Source: Hoyosella sp. YIM 151337
GTDB taxonomy: Bacteria > Actinomycetota > Actinomycetes > Mycobacteriales > Mycobacteriaceae
Length of the DNA stretch: 64,000 nt
Direction: 5' to 3'
Assembly (NCBI RefSeq): GCF_026041215.1
Contig: NZ_JAPEIQ010000028.1
Coordinates: 147,372 to 211,371 of the forward strand
In this document: in pieces, positions 11,174 to 21,178 of the stretch
Layout of the letters: each line of letters opens with the position of its first letter
Position numbering within the stretch: position 1 is the first letter of the stretch
Position numbers and translations under genes: made by a program
The notes under the pieces: generated by a model
Told to the model about the DNA's origin: nothing
What the model saw: only the letters and a program-made list of their open reading frames with translations
Database searches by the model: none

Positions 11174-11617
11174 GTGTCCGAAGCAAACTCAGTACAGCCA
11201 GCGCAACCCGACGGCCAACTCCCACGGCAGAAACCGGATGAGGTGACCATTCGCATCTCACGGCTGACGTTGCTCGGTGTTCTCCTTCTTGCCGTCTGTG
11301 TCGCTGTCCCGGCCGTTGCCCAGCCCATCCTGTTCGGATGGCTCGGCGCAGTCCCGATTGCGCTCGCAGTATGGATCTTGCGAGTCCGTACCAGGGTATC
11401 CGAGTCCGGCCTCGAAGTGCGAAACATGCGCGGTTCACGCCACATTTCGTGGAATGACATCAAGGGACTAACTTTCCCCAAACACCGGTCAGCGCGCGCC
11501 GAACTCCGCGACGGCGGTGCAGTCACCCTGCCTGCCGTCGCGATCACAGATATCCATAAAATCAGCCCGCTGAGCGGTGGGCGCATTCCCGACCTGAGTG
11601 CCGCCGCGCACGAATAG
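11174..11617 (+). CDS. PH domain-containing membrane protein (Cfp6-like)
   Basis: A 147-residue protein with two adjacent hydrophobic segments (about residues 30-72) followed by a compact bacterial PH-like domain (SGLEVRNMRGSRHISWNDI onward). It corresponds in position and layout to Rv3004 (low-molecular-weight antigen 6) of M. tuberculosis, also divergent from ilvB. The start is uncertain: GTG 11174 is used, with GGAGA almost adjacent; GTG 11243 would give a shorter protein of the Cfp6 size. Function unknown. Confidence 0.75.
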   Translation: MSEANSVQPAQPDGQLPRQKPDEVTIRISRLTLLGVLLLAVCVAVPAVAQPILFGWLGAVPIALAVWILRVRTRVSESGLEVRNMRGSRHISWNDIKGLTFPKHRSARAELRDGGAVTLPAVAITDIHKISPLSGGRIPDLSAAAHE

Positions 11618-11678
11618 TCGCGGGAACCGCCCAGCCACCACCCATTCCCATTGTTTCTGAACGAGGTATCCGCAGCCC

Positions 11679-13520
11679 ATGCCGCCCTTGAGATCCCGCA
11701 CCACCACCGTCGGCCGGAATGCCGCCGGTGCACGCGCCCTGTGGCGCGCCACCGGTATGACCGACTCCGACTTCGGAAAGCCGATCGTGGCGATCGCCAA
11801 CTCCTACACCCAGTTCGTCCCCGGACATGTGCATCTGAAGAACCTCGGCGAAATCGTCGCTGAGGCTGTCCGAGAGGCCGGGGGCGTGCCGCGCGAATTC
11901 CACACCATCGCTGTCGATGACGGCATCGCGATGGGCCACGGCGGAATGCTCTACTCGCTTCCAAGCCGTGAAATCATCGCCGACTCGGTCGAATACATGG
12001 CCAACGCGCACACTGCGGATGCGCTCGTCTGCATCTCCAACTGCGACAAGATCACGCCCGGGATGCTGAACGCCGCGATGCGGCTGAACATCCCGGCCGT
12101 TTTCGTTTCGGGCGGCCCGATGGAGGCAGGCAAGGCGGTCGTCGTCGACGGCGTCGCACATGCCCCGACCGATCTGGTGACCGCCATCTCCGCGAGCGCC
12201 AACTTCGCGGTGGATGACAGCGGTCTCGACGAGGTCGAACGTTCCGCGTGCCCGACCTGTGGCTCTTGTTCTGGCATGTTCACCGCAAACTCCATGAACT
12301 GCCTGACTGAGGCACTCGGTCTTGCCCTCCCCGGCAACGGCTCGACGCTCGCGACCCACGCGTTCCGCCGCGACCTCTTCAGCCGCGCCGGGAAAATCAT
12401 CGTGGAAGCCGCGACCCGCTACTACCGCGACGATGACGACTCGGTGCTTCCGCGCAACATCGCCACCAAGACAGCATTCGAAAACGCGATGGCGCTCGAC
12501 GTCGCAATGGGCGGCTCGACGAACACCGTGCTGCACATTCTCGCGGCCGCGCAGGAAGGCGAGATCGAGTTCACCCTCGACGACATCGACGCCATCAGCA
12601 GGCGCGTGCCCTGCCTGGCCAAGGTCTCCCCCAACTCGGACTATCACATGGAAGATGTGCACCGGGCCGGCGGGATTCCTGCGATCCTCGGTGAACTGCG
12701 CCGCGGCGGACTCCTCGATGACACGGTCACCACCGTCCACACCCCGACGATGGCGCAGTGCCTGGACAGCTGGGACATTCGTTCGCCCGAGGCCACCGCG
12801 GAAGCGAAGCACCTCTTCCTCGCGGCACCAGGTGGTGTCCGCACGACCCAACCGTTCTCCACGTCAAATGTCTGGGCGTCCGCCGACCTCGACGCAGCAA
12901 ACGGTTGCATCCGCGACGTGAGCCACGCCTACACGAAAGATGGCGGTCTTGCCGTGCTGCGCGGCAATCTCGCGCCAGATGGCGCTGTGATCAAAACCGC
13001 CGGTATCGACGAGTCCCTCTGGCACTTTCAGGGCCCGGCGCGCGTAGTCGAGAGCCAGGAAGAAGCTGTGAGCGTGATCCTGCAGCGCCAGATCCAGCCG
13101 GGGGACGTCCTCGTTGTCCGCTACGAAGGCCCCGCTGGCGGACCAGGCATGCAGGAGATGCTGCACCCCACCGCCTTCCTTAAAGGTGCGGGTCTTGGGG
13201 CGAAGTGTGCGCTCATCACCGATGGGCGATTCTCCGGCGGCACATCGGGACTCTCCGTCGGCCACATGTCCCCGGAAGCCGCGGCAGGCGGCGCCATCGG
13301 GCTCGTGGAAGACGGCGATCAGATTCTCATCGACGTGCCGAACCGCGCGCTGACCGTGCTCGTCGACGACGAGGTGCTTGCCGAGCGGCGCGCGAAAATG
13401 GACGCGTCCGAACGCCCATGGCAGCCGCGTGAGCGGCAGCGCTCAGTGACAACGGCGCTTCGCGCGTACGCTGCGCTCGCAACGTCGGCCGACCGTGGCG
13501 CGGTTCGAGAAGTCAGGTAG
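11679..13520 (+). CDS. ilvD: dihydroxy-acid dehydratase
   Basis: Iron-sulfur enzyme that dehydrates dihydroxy acids to 2-oxo acids in valine/isoleucine synthesis. 613 residues, the long E. coli-like form. Cluster cysteines are seen in [10 protein letters not shown] (near 124) and [10 protein letters not shown] (near 193); the C-terminal GRFSGGTSG motif is near 515. It stands next to ilvBNC but on the opposite strand, so it has its own promoter. In M. tuberculosis ilvD is elsewhere, so its place here differs from that order. Confidence 0.97.
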   Translation: MPPLRSRTTTVGRNAAGARALWRATGMTDSDFGKPIVAIANSYTQFVPGHVHLKNLGEIVAEAVREAGGVPREFHTIAVDDGIAMGHGGMLYSLPSREIIADSVEYMANAHTADALVCISNCDKITPGMLNAAMRLNIPAVFVSGGPMEAGKAVVVDGVAHAPTDLVTAISASANFAVDDSGLDEVERSACPTCGSCSGMFTANSMNCLTEALGLALPGNGSTLATHAFRRDLFSRAGKIIVEAATRYYRDDDDSVLPRNIATKTAFENAMALDVAMGGSTNTVLHILAAAQEGEIEFTLDDIDAISRRVPCLAKVSPNSDYHMEDVHRAGGIPAILGELRRGGLLDDTVTTVHTPTMAQCLDSWDIRSPEATAEAKHLFLAAPGGVRTTQPFSTSNVWASADLDAANGCIRDVSHAYTKDGGLAVLRGNLAPDGAVIKTAGIDESLWHFQGPARVVESQEEAVSVILQRQIQPGDVLVVRYEGPAGGPGMQEMLHPTAFLKGAGLGAKCALITDGRFSGGTSGLSVGHMSPEAAAGGAIGLVEDGDQILIDVPNRALTVLVDDEVLAERRAKMDASERPWQPRERQRSVTTALRAYAALATSADRGAVREVR

Positions 13521-13533
13521 CCGCGCCCAGAAT

Positions 13534-13588
13534 CACGAGAAAAGGGACAAACGCACGAGTAAAACCCGTGCGTTTGTCCCTTTTCGTG
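13534..13588. terminator. bidirectional terminator between ilvD and DoxX gene
   Basis: An 18-base perfect core stem (13540-13557 with 13567-13584) extended by CACG/CGTG ends. It lies between convergent genes. The left arm matches the left arm of the terminator at 3484-3540 at 20 of 24 positions. Confidence 0.88.
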
Positions 13589-13599
13589 TGAACGTCAGA

Positions 13600-14745
13600 T
13601 CAGATTTGGCCTGACAGGAAAACCCATGCGCACACACCGCCGGCGATACCCAGCACAAGTAGCACGCTTGAACCCCAGCGCGGGCGCGTCGACCAGCCAG
13701 CGCTGCGCTCGAAACTGATGCGCCCCGGGCCCGTGAGCGCAAGCACCGCGGCGGCTACCGCGAGGACGAACGCCACTTCAAGCTCCGGCGTGCCCAGCCC
13801 CTGCAGCCCCGGATCGGCAGACTGCTGTGCCAGCCAGACGTTGATAAGGGCGGCAACAGCGACTGCGGCACCGACTGGTGTTGCCAGGCCGAGGAGCAGG
13901 AGCAGCCCGCCGCCAATCTGCGCGCTGATCACCGCGATCGCGACGATGCCTGGCGACTGATAACCAGCATCAGCAAATAGTGTTTCCAGTCCCTGTATGC
14001 CGAGCCCATCCGCGAGCCCCAGAAGGTGACGGAGGCCATCAGCAATCAGGGCGCCACCCACAAGCAGCCGCAGAACGAGAAGCCCGAACTCGAGCGTGCC
14101 GCGCCCCTCCCGCACCGGTTGCGCCGGCGCAACCGCCATGGGCTCACGCTGCATATCGTCTTGTGCAGCGTAGGCCGGTGCGGCGGGAGCACCCCACTGA
14201 TCACTCTCACCGAACGCCTGCTGGGCGGAGTATGAGCCCGTGCCCGAACTGTACGAACCGAAGCTCATCTCCTCTGGCCTTTCGAGTATTTCGGTTTGGC
14301 TGCTGTATGCCTGGGGCGCGGCTGTGCTCTGAGTGTCCTGCACGGGGATCTGCTCGGTTGCCTCAGACTCGCGCAGCCGCAGATCGTCATCATCGACGAG
14401 CGGGGTGTACCCCTCCGTTGCCGATGGCCGGGGCGGGCGGCCGCGTGTGACTTGAGAGCTGTACTGCGCTTGCCACGGGACCGGCTGCGTGGATGCATCC
14501 ACATCAGAGCTGCCCCCCGTGCCGCTGACTGACCAGGCCAGCCCAGGCGATGTCGTGTCATCACGCTCGCCCCCGGCATCAGAGATAGTGGGCATCGCTT
14601 CGGTAGCGGGGCCCGAATCAGCGCCCGGGTCTGAACTGGCACCGCTGGCAGGAATCTCCTCGGTGTTTTGGTCAAAGGGACTAGGCGCGCTCGCCGCCCC
14701 CTCATGCGGCTGCGCGCCGCTGACGTCATCACGCTTGTCGGTCAT
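13600..14745 (-). CDS. DoxX family membrane protein
   Basis: 381 residues. The first 215 or so are acidic, Ser/Pro/Gln-rich and probably disordered. The rest is a four-helix DoxX-type membrane domain (FGLLVLRLLVGGALIADGL, then three more hydrophobic spans). In M. tuberculosis the protein at this locus (Rv3005c) joins SodA and SseA in an oxidative-stress membrane complex; that role is inferred only from position and fold. ATG 14745 has no ribosome site; TACCCT sits 7 bases ahead. It is divergent from lppZ over 92 bases. Confidence 0.85.
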   Translation of the reverse strand: MTDKRDDVSGAQPHEGAASAPSPFDQNTEEIPASGASSDPGADSGPATEAMPTISDAGGERDDTTSPGLAWSVSGTGGSSDVDASTQPVPWQAQYSSQVTRGRPPRPSATEGYTPLVDDDDLRLRESEATEQIPVQDTQSTAAPQAYSSQTEILERPEEMSFGSYSSGTGSYSAQQAFGESDQWGAPAAPAYAAQDDMQREPMAVAPAQPVREGRGTLEFGLLVLRLLVGGALIADGLRHLLGLADGLGIQGLETLFADAGYQSPGIVAIAVISAQIGGGLLLLLGLATPVGAAVAVAALINVWLAQQSADPGLQGLGTPELEVAFVLAVAAAVLALTGPGRISFERSAGWSTRPRWGSSVLLVLGIAGGVCAWVFLSGQI

Positions 14746-14752
14746 GGTCACA

Positions 14753-14758
14753 AGGGTA
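14753..14758 (-). promoter_or_regulatory. -10 element, DoxX gene
   Basis: TACCCT on the minus strand, 7 bases before ATG 14745, consistent with a leaderless transcript. Confidence 0.45.
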
Positions 14759-14824
14759 GGTCCGCAAGGGGTCCAGATGCCGGTAAGCAAGACGCGCGCC
14801 ACGGAAGGCCGGCGTGTTTTCGGT

Positions 14825-14830
14825 TACGTT
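14825..14830 (+). promoter_or_regulatory. -10 element, lppZ
   Basis: TACGTT lies 7 bases before the lppZ ATG at 14838 with no ribosome site. It shares a 92-base divergent region with the DoxX promoter. Confidence 0.45.
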
Positions 14831-14837
14831 GGGTGTC

Positions 14838-16019
14838 ATGTCAGTTGCACGGCCGGGCTCAGCACGCTCGGCGGCTCCGCCCGCCTCCCGCAGAACTGGG
14901 GTACGTCTTGCACGTCTCACCGCGGCAGGACTGCTGAGCACCGTCATCCTCACCGGATGCGCGCGCTTCGATGATTCTCTCGCCTCTCCGTTCGAACCAG
15001 AACCCACGGCCGGGAACTTCGCGGAACTGAATCCGCCCGAAGGACGCGAAACCCCAACCCGCCAAGAGGACGAGCCACCGCCAGAGGGACCCTGTGTGGA
15101 CCCTGACCCCGCCGTAGTCGCAACCTGCCTCGAACCCACGTCAGGTCTGGCCGTGCTGCCCGCCGGGGGTGCGGCCCTCGTGGCAGAACGTCCCACGGGC
15201 CGGATTTTCACGGTCGCACCGGAAACGGAGCCCCAAGAGTTCGCGCAGATCGACGTCGACGGCAGTGGCGATGGCGGTCTGCTGGACATCGCCTTATCCC
15301 CCACCTATTTCGAAGACCGGCTGATCTTCGCCTACATCTCGACGCCCACTGACAACCGCATCGTGCGGCTCGCACCGGGCGACACGCCGCGCCCCGTCCT
15401 GACCGGGATCCCCAAAGGCGCAAGCGGAAACGGCGCTTCGATTACATTCGACGCCGCAGGTGCGCTACTCATACGCACCGGGGACGCGGGTGACCCGGCT
15501 GCCGCGACAGATCCCGCTTCCCTCGCAGGCAAGATTCTCCGCCTCGCCAACCCCTCACCTGCCGCCCTCGGACAGCCAGAAGTCGCCGCTTCGGGACTCA
15601 CCGGCGGCGGTGGTGTTTGCATCGACCCGGTCACGGGCACCCTTTACACGACGGATCGCACTCCCGGGGGCGACCGCCTGGTACGGGTTGCTGAAGATGG
15701 AACTCTCGAGCCACTGTGGGTCTGGAGTGATTCACCTGGCACCGCGCACTGCGCAGCGCTCGACAATGAAGTCGCGGTTGCTCTGGTAGGTGGCGAAGCC
15801 ATCAGCTTTGTCGAAATCAGCGGGGAGACCCGAGCGGTTACGGGGGACCCCGTGTTCGCCGTCGAAGGCCGCTATGGGCAGGTTTACGGTGCCGCCCGCG
15901 GCCCGGAAGGCGAAGTGTGGGCCGGGACCGTCAACAGGGCGACTGGCGAACCGGTAGACAGCGACGACCGCGTATTTATCATTCCGCCGGATGGTGGCGG
16001 CGGCATCAGTCCCGACTAA
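14838..16019 (+). CDS. lppZ: lipoprotein LppZ, glucose/sorbosone dehydrogenase-like
   Basis: A 393-residue secreted lipoprotein: basic N-terminus, hydrophobic stretch, lipobox VILTGC with the acylated cysteine at 41, then a Pro/Glu-rich linker and a six-bladed beta-propeller of the PQQ glucose/sorbosone dehydrogenase type (PTGRIFTV, GDGGLLDIALSP, GDAGDPAAATDP, LAGKILRL). Position and divergence from the DoxX gene match Rv3005c/lppZ in M. tuberculosis. Enzyme activity has not been shown for this group as far as I know; extracellular sugar binding or oxidation is inference. Confidence 0.85.
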   Translation: MSVARPGSARSAAPPASRRTGVRLARLTAAGLLSTVILTGCARFDDSLASPFEPEPTAGNFAELNPPEGRETPTRQEDEPPPEGPCVDPDPAVVATCLEPTSGLAVLPAGGAALVAERPTGRIFTVAPETEPQEFAQIDVDGSGDGGLLDIALSPTYFEDRLIFAYISTPTDNRIVRLAPGDTPRPVLTGIPKGASGNGASITFDAAGALLIRTGDAGDPAAATDPASLAGKILRLANPSPAALGQPEVAASGLTGGGGVCIDPVTGTLYTTDRTPGGDRLVRVAEDGTLEPLWVWSDSPGTAHCAALDNEVAVALVGGEAISFVEISGETRAVTGDPVFAVEGRYGQVYGAARGPEGEVWAGTVNRATGEPVDSDDRVFIIPPDGGGGISPD

Positions 16020-16030
16020 GGAGGTCGGAC

Positions 16031-16714
16031 ATGAAACTCCCTGAACTCACTCAGGTACCTGGTATTCCCGAGTCAGCCATTACCGATCAGCTCATCACCA
16101 CCCTGCCGGCCTTGGCGGCTGGTGCACCCTGGACGTGCCGGGCGCGCGCCGTCCTGTGGCTGGGGCGGGGCGGCAAAGCCGCCACCGCCGCGTTGGCCCC
16201 GGCAGTCGCCAAGCAGGCAACCGCACTGAGCGTCGTCGGCGGCATGGTGCACTATGAGCACACGCCGGTGGGGCCGTATGACGAGGTTTTCGGCGCCGTA
16301 GCGTTCCGCCAGGGCCGTCGACTCTCTGCCAGCGTGCCCTTTATCGCAGTCAATTCCGCAGTGAGCCTGGTCGGTGGCCGAAGCAACTGGTCACTGCCCA
16401 AGACGCTCGCGCAGTTCGAGGGGGAACCCGCGCCCGGGCGCACTATGACCGCTTCGCGTGACGACTGGAGTGTGCGCGCAGCAACCCGTGCGACAGGCCC
16501 GGCCGTGCCGATCACCATCAGCCGTCCGATCACCCAAGAGTGGCCCGGTGGCGCGGTGCGAATGGCCACTCTGCGGGCACGAGGACGCGGCCGTCCCGCA
16601 CTGGTGACCGTCGACGTGGATGCGGAACCAACCCTGTCAAGCTGGCTCCGCTCTGGCCGTCATCTCGGCATCGCGTTTGACACAATTAGATTCACGCTTG
16701 CCGCTCCCCTGTAG
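16031..16714 (+). CDS. acetoacetate decarboxylase-like protein
   Basis: 227 residues with the acetoacetate-decarboxylase fold: HYEHTPVGPYDEVF near 75-88 and GGRSNWSLPKTLAQF near 118-132, where the lysine fits the Schiff-base position of true decarboxylases. A good ribosome site (GGAGG) precedes ATG 16031, 11 bases after the lppZ stop, so the two are probably co-transcribed. Family members also include non-decarboxylating aldolases/dehydratases, so the reaction is uncertain. Confidence 0.75.
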   Translation: MKLPELTQVPGIPESAITDQLITTLPALAAGAPWTCRARAVLWLGRGGKAATAALAPAVAKQATALSVVGGMVHYEHTPVGPYDEVFGAVAFRQGRRLSASVPFIAVNSAVSLVGGRSNWSLPKTLAQFEGEPAPGRTMTASRDDWSVRAATRATGPAVPITISRPITQEWPGGAVRMATLRARGRGRPALVTVDVDAEPTLSSWLRSGRHLGIAFDTIRFTLAAPL

Positions 16715-16717
16715 GAA

Positions 16718-18256
16718 CTATTGTCCGCACGCTTCGAGGACAAGCTCTTTCACACGCGCAGGATCGGCCTGGCCCTTGGTGGCCTTCATCACTGCGCCGA
16801 CAAGAGCCCCAGCGGCCTGGACTTTGCCACCCTTGATTTTCTCCACGACACCCGGGTTCGCGGCGATCGCGTCGGCGACTGCCTGCTGCAGCACGGAGTC
16901 GTCCCTGACGATTTCCAGTCCGCGAGCGGTCATCACGGTTTCCGGATCGCCCTCGCCAGCGAGCACCCCATCGATGACCTCACGTGCCAGCTTGTTCGTG
17001 AGTTTGCCGCTGCTCACAAGGTCCGCAACCTTCGCGACGTGCTCGGGTGTGATAGCGAGCTGAGCAAGAGTCACACCCTCCGCGTTGGCCTTCTGCGTCA
17101 GATACGACACCCACCATGATCGTGCAGCGTCAGACGGCGCACCTGCCTCGATCGTCGCTGTGATCAATTCGAGCGCGCCCGCGTTGATAATGTCGCGCAT
17201 CACCTCGTCAGAGACGCCCCACTCAGCCTGGATACGTGCACGGCGCAGCCACGGGAGTTCTGGCAGCGTCGCACGCAACTCCTCAATCCATTGCGCATCC
17301 GGCTCCACTGGTTGCAAGTCTGGGTCTGGGAAGTACCGGTAGTCCTCCGCGGTTTCCTTGCGCCGTCCGGGGCTCGTGGTGCCGTCGGTTTCCTGGAAGT
17401 GCCGCGTCTCCTGGACAATTTCAGCACCAGCGAGGAGCACCGCGGCTTGTCGCCGCATCTCGTAACGCACCGCAGTCTCGACACTCTTCAGCGAGTTCAC
17501 GTTTTTGGTTTCGGTTCGGGTACCGAATTCACTCGCCCCAATCGGCATGAGCGAAACGTTCGCGTCGCAGCGCAGCGAACCCTGATCCATACGCACGTCA
17601 GACACGTCGAGCGCCTTGAGCAGATCCCGCAGCGCGCCGACGTAGGCACGTGCTACTTCCGGCGCCTGCGAACCTGCACCTTCGATCGGTTTGCTCACGA
17701 TCTCAATGAGCGGCACACCAGCCCGGTTGTAGTCCAGCAATGAATGCGTTGCACCCTCGATACGGCCGGTGCTACTGCCGACGTGGAGTAGCTTCCCCGT
17801 GTCTTCCTCCATGTGAGCACGTTCGATTCCCACGCGGAACGTCTCACCGTCGTCGAGGACGACGTCGAGGTAACCATCGAACGCGATCGGCTCTTCGTAC
17901 TGCGAGATCTGGTAGTTCTTCGGCTGGTCGGGATAGAAATAGTTCTTCCGCGCGAATTGACTCCACGGCGCGATTGAGCAGTTTAGCGCGAGCCCAATCC
18001 GTATCGCGGATTCGACGGCTGCCTTGTTAACCACTGGCAGCGCACCGGGAAGGCCCAGGCACACCGGGCAGACTTGTGTGTTGGGTTCCGCGCCGAACGT
18101 TGTGGGGCACGGGCAAAACATCTTCGTCGCGGTGTGCAATTCAACGTGGACCTCCATACCGAGCACTGGCTCGAAGTGCTCGAGGACCTCGTCGTAGTCA
18201 AGCGGTTCCACAGTCTGTCCGTTTCGGGAAGCGTCGATCCGGGGGCTGGCAGTCAT
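16718..18256 (-). CDS. gatB: Asp-tRNA(Asn)/Glu-tRNA(Gln) amidotransferase subunit B
   Basis: Kinase/tRNA-binding subunit of GatCAB, which amidates misacylated tRNAs. 512 residues. The N-terminal GMEVHVEL motif is near 33, the zinc-type cysteines follow in MFCPCPTTF and [10 protein letters not shown] (about 46-70), and the C-terminal YqeY-like tail ends the protein. gatB is separated from gatC-gatA by pfkA and an inserted transporter/two-component module. The start at 18256 lacks a ribosome site, but TAGACT lies 8 bases ahead, so it may have its own leaderless promoter 22 bases after pfkA. Confidence 0.96.
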   Translation of the reverse strand: MTASPRIDASRNGQTVEPLDYDEVLEHFEPVLGMEVHVELHTATKMFCPCPTTFGAEPNTQVCPVCLGLPGALPVVNKAAVESAIRIGLALNCSIAPWSQFARKNYFYPDQPKNYQISQYEEPIAFDGYLDVVLDDGETFRVGIERAHMEEDTGKLLHVGSSTGRIEGATHSLLDYNRAGVPLIEIVSKPIEGAGSQAPEVARAYVGALRDLLKALDVSDVRMDQGSLRCDANVSLMPIGASEFGTRTETKNVNSLKSVETAVRYEMRRQAAVLLAGAEIVQETRHFQETDGTTSPGRRKETAEDYRYFPDPDLQPVEPDAQWIEELRATLPELPWLRRARIQAEWGVSDEVMRDIINAGALELITATIEAGAPSDAARSWWVSYLTQKANAEGVTLAQLAITPEHVAKVADLVSSGKLTNKLAREVIDGVLAGEGDPETVMTARGLEIVRDDSVLQQAVADAIAANPGVVEKIKGGKVQAAGALVGAVMKATKGQADPARVKELVLEACGQ

Positions 18257-18264
18257 GGTTGGAA

Positions 18265-18270
18265 AGTCTA
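18265..18270 (-). promoter_or_regulatory. -10 element, gatB
   Basis: TAGACT on the minus strand, 8 bases before ATG 18256, in the 22-base gap after pfkA. It suggests gatB is not only read through from pfkA. Confidence 0.4.
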
Positions 18271-18278
18271 TGCGAGTT

Positions 18279-19310
18279 TCAGCCGAAGAACGCCGCTGCC
18301 TCCTCGTACCGGTTTTGCGGGACGACCTTGAGATGATCGACAGCGTCCGCGAGTGATACGAGCTCGATCTCGCTGCCGCGCAGCGCCACCATTTTCCCGT
18401 GCGCCCCCGCGTGCGCCGCGACACTCGCGTTGATACCGAAACGGGTGGCGAGCACCCGGTCGTACGCGGTTGGCGTGCCGCCGCGCTGGACGTGACCAAG
18501 TACCGTGGTGCGCACCTCTTTGCCGATCCGCTGTTCGATCTCGACGGCAAGTTGTTGCGCGACACCGGTGAACCGTTTGTGACCGAACTCGTCCACACCA
18601 CCTTCGCGCAGTGTCATCGAATCGGGCTTCGGTTCAGCACCTTCCGCGACGACACAGATGAAATGGCTGTCCCCGCGCTGAAAGCGGCGCTTCATCATCG
18701 CGCACACTTCCTCGACGTCGAACGGCTGCTCGGGAATCAGGGTGAGGTGCGCGCCAGCAGCCAGCCCGGCATGCAGCGCGATCCAGCCCGCGTGGCGCCC
18801 CATGACTTCGACGAGCATGACACGCTGATGCGACTCGGCTGTGGTGTGCAACCGGTCAATCGCCTCGGTCGCGATCGCGAGTGCCGTGTTGAACCCGAAG
18901 GTGTAGTCGGTGCACGCGATGTCGTTGTCGATGGTTTTAGGAACCCCCACGATGGGGACCTCGGATTCGGACAGCCAATGGGCCGCGGTCAGCGTCCCTT
19001 CGCCCCCGATTGGTATCAACACATCGATGCCGTTGTTGTCGAGCGTCCGCTTGATTTGATCAAGGCCAGCGCGCAGGACCTCCGGGTTCACCCGCGCAGT
19101 ACCGAGTATCGTTCCGCCGCGAGCAAGTATGGAGTCGACACGGTCGTCGTACCGCAACTGCTCCTTGCGGTCTTCCAGCAAGCCACGCCAGCCGTCACGA
19201 AACCCCACCACTGTGCTGCCATACCGAATTTCACTGGTGCGCACGACCGCACGAATCACCGCGTTAAGGCCGGGGCAGTCACCGCCGCCCGTCAAAACTC
19301 CTATCCGCAT
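18279..19310 (-). CDS. pfkA: 6-phosphofructokinase
   Basis: Phosphorylates fructose 6-phosphate in glycolysis. 343 residues, group III actinobacterial PFK. The N-terminal [13 protein letters not shown] is at 8-20, GGEGT at 102-106, PKTIDND at 124-130 and [10 protein letters not shown] near 170. The glycine at the position of E. coli G104 predicts ATP as donor; the lysine at the G124 equivalent (K125) is a feature shared with pyrophosphate enzymes but is usual in actinobacterial ATP-PFKs. ATG 19310 has GGAGGG ahead. It precedes gatB on the same strand. Confidence 0.95.
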   Translation of the reverse strand: MRIGVLTGGGDCPGLNAVIRAVVRTSEIRYGSTVVGFRDGWRGLLEDRKEQLRYDDRVDSILARGGTILGTARVNPEVLRAGLDQIKRTLDNNGIDVLIPIGGEGTLTAAHWLSESEVPIVGVPKTIDNDIACTDYTFGFNTALAIATEAIDRLHTTAESHQRVMLVEVMGRHAGWIALHAGLAAGAHLTLIPEQPFDVEEVCAMMKRRFQRGDSHFICVVAEGAEPKPDSMTLREGGVDEFGHKRFTGVAQQLAVEIEQRIGKEVRTTVLGHVQRGGTPTAYDRVLATRFGINASVAAHAGAHGKMVALRGSEIELVSLADAVDHLKVVPQNRYEEAAAFFG

Positions 19311-19423
19311 GCCACCCTCCGGCTACCGCTACTAGCAAGAAATCAGCCACAACAGCTACTGACCTTACGGGAATTCCGGGCGCGCCGAGCGCTGCGGTGC
19401 CGACAAGATGCACCAAACCTCTC

Positions 19424-19435
19424 TCACATTTGTGA
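19424..19435. promoter_or_regulatory. inverted repeat upstream of dicarboxylate transporter
   Basis: TCACA-TT-TGTGA, perfect 5-base arms, about 97 bases before the transporter start, in the 221-base region divergent from pfkA. It may be an operator for the adjacent response regulator or a global regulator. The arm order is opposite to the CRP/GlxR consensus. Confidence 0.3.
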
Positions 19436-19531
19436 TCGCGACCATTAAGACCACAACAGCGACAGCGCCCCGTGATGGCTGACACATTCAAAACACTACG
19501 TAAGCGACGTCACGTTTCGGAGGTGTCGATA

Positions 19532-21139
19532 ATGACCGCAACGCTGAAGCAGGCCGAGGCGAAAGCCACGGCTTCGGCGGGACAACGACCAGGGGCTGAT
19601 GAGTCCCTCTTACCCCAGGGGCGGCTGTGGTTTGGCCGCATCTTGGGCCCCGCGCTAGGCCTCGCCGCGTTCCTGCTGATTCCGGCTGACGATGCGCTGT
19701 CGAGCAGCGCCCGCATCACTGCCGCGGTCGCAATCACTGTAGCGGTCTGGTGGATGACCGAAGCGCTGCCACTCCCAGTTACTTCCCTGGTACCGATCGT
19801 CGCTTTCCCCACCCTCGGTGTGCTCCAGCTATCGGAAGCCACCGCTCCGTACGCGTCGCCCACGGTGTTCCTTTTCATGGGCGGTTTCATCATCGCGCTG
19901 GCGATGCAGAAATGGAACTTGCACAAACGCATCGCGCTGATCGTGATGCGCATGGTGGGCACAAAGCCCCGTCAGCTCATCCTTGGCGTGATGATCGCGA
20001 CCGCATTCTTGTCAATGTGGGTGAGCAACACCGCGACCACGTTGATGATGCTTCCGATCGGTATCAGTGTGCTCGCGCTCGTCGCTGCAAAGAAGGGCGC
20101 TGGCGCGGACGACTCTGCCGACGGGCCCGTGTCGAACATGTTCGCAGACAAAGACACCAAGAACTTCGCCACCTGCCTCATGCTTTCCATCGCATTCGCG
20201 GCGACGATCGGCGGTCTGGCCACACTCATCGGCAGCCCGCCGAACCTGATTCTCGCCGGCTTCATCGAAGAGACCTATGAAGGCATCTCCATCAGCTTCG
20301 CGGACTGGATGAAGGTGGGCGTACCGCTCGCGGTCGTTTTCCTTTTTATCGCATGGGTTCTGCTCACCCGCGTCATCTACCCCACGAGACTGTCGAACAT
20401 TGTGGGCGGTGACGACATCCTCCAGCGCGAACTCGACAAACTCGGCCCGATTTCGCGTGCCGAACTGATCGTTCTCGCTGTGTTCGCCTCCGCAGCCACT
20501 CTGTGGGTCTTCCGCACTCCGCTGACCGAATGGGAGGCGCTGACAAGCCGGGCACCGTTCGTCGAGAATCTCGACGACGCCACCATCGCTATCGCCGCAG
20601 CGATCGCTTTGTTCGTCATCCCCGCTTCCGTCAAGGACGGCCGCGCCATGATGACGATGGACTGGAAGACCGCCCAGACCGGCATCCCGTGGGGTGTGCT
20701 TCTCCTGTTCGGTGGCGGCCTGAGCCTCGCGAAGGCTGTGCAGGACACCGGGCTGAGCACCTACATCGGCACCCAGGTCAGCGGCTTCGGGGTGCTCCCC
20801 ACCGTGCTGATGATCGCCGCGGTGTGCTTGCTGATCCTCGCCCTCACTGAACTCACCAGCAACACGGCCACTGCCGCTACGTTCCTGCCCGTCCTCGGCG
20901 GTGTGGCGCTCGGTATCGGTATCGACCCGATGCTCCTGCTGGTGCCCGCAGCGTTCGCCGCGACATGCAGCTTCATGCTCCCCGTCGGTACCCCGCCGAA
21001 CGCGATCGTCTTCGGATCGGGCTACGTGACAATGGGGCAGATGGTGCGGGCCGGGGTGTGGCTCAACCTCATCGGTGTCGTCCTGATCACCGGCGCGGTA
21101 CTGCTGCTCGGCGGCTGGGGCATGGGTATCACCCTCTAA
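19532..21139 (+). CDS. DASS (SLC13) family divalent anion:Na+ symporter
   Basis: A 535-residue inner-membrane transporter of the dicarboxylate/sulfate family. It has about 11-12 hydrophobic spans and the two Ser-Asn-Thr signatures of the family (SNTATTLM near 171 and SNTATAATFLP near 450), plus GSPPNLI and GTPPNAIVFGSG hairpins. ATG 19532 follows CGGAGG. It is the first gene of a three-gene plus-strand unit with a CitA/DcuS-type kinase and its regulator, making a C4-dicarboxylate or citrate substrate likely (inference). Confidence 0.9.
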   Translation: MTATLKQAEAKATASAGQRPGADESLLPQGRLWFGRILGPALGLAAFLLIPADDALSSSARITAAVAITVAVWWMTEALPLPVTSLVPIVAFPTLGVLQLSEATAPYASPTVFLFMGGFIIALAMQKWNLHKRIALIVMRMVGTKPRQLILGVMIATAFLSMWVSNTATTLMMLPIGISVLALVAAKKGAGADDSADGPVSNMFADKDTKNFATCLMLSIAFAATIGGLATLIGSPPNLILAGFIEETYEGISISFADWMKVGVPLAVVFLFIAWVLLTRVIYPTRLSNIVGGDDILQRELDKLGPISRAELIVLAVFASAATLWVFRTPLTEWEALTSRAPFVENLDDATIAIAAAIALFVIPASVKDGRAMMTMDWKTAQTGIPWGVLLLFGGGLSLAKAVQDTGLSTYIGTQVSGFGVLPTVLMIAAVCLLILALTELTSNTATAATFLPVLGGVALGIGIDPMLLLVPAAFAATCSFMLPVGTPPNAIVFGSGYVTMGQMVRAGVWLNLIGVVLITGAVLLLGGWGMGITL

Positions 21140-21178
21140 GCACCGCTCACGGCCAACGTGATCTGGAAGACTTGCAGA

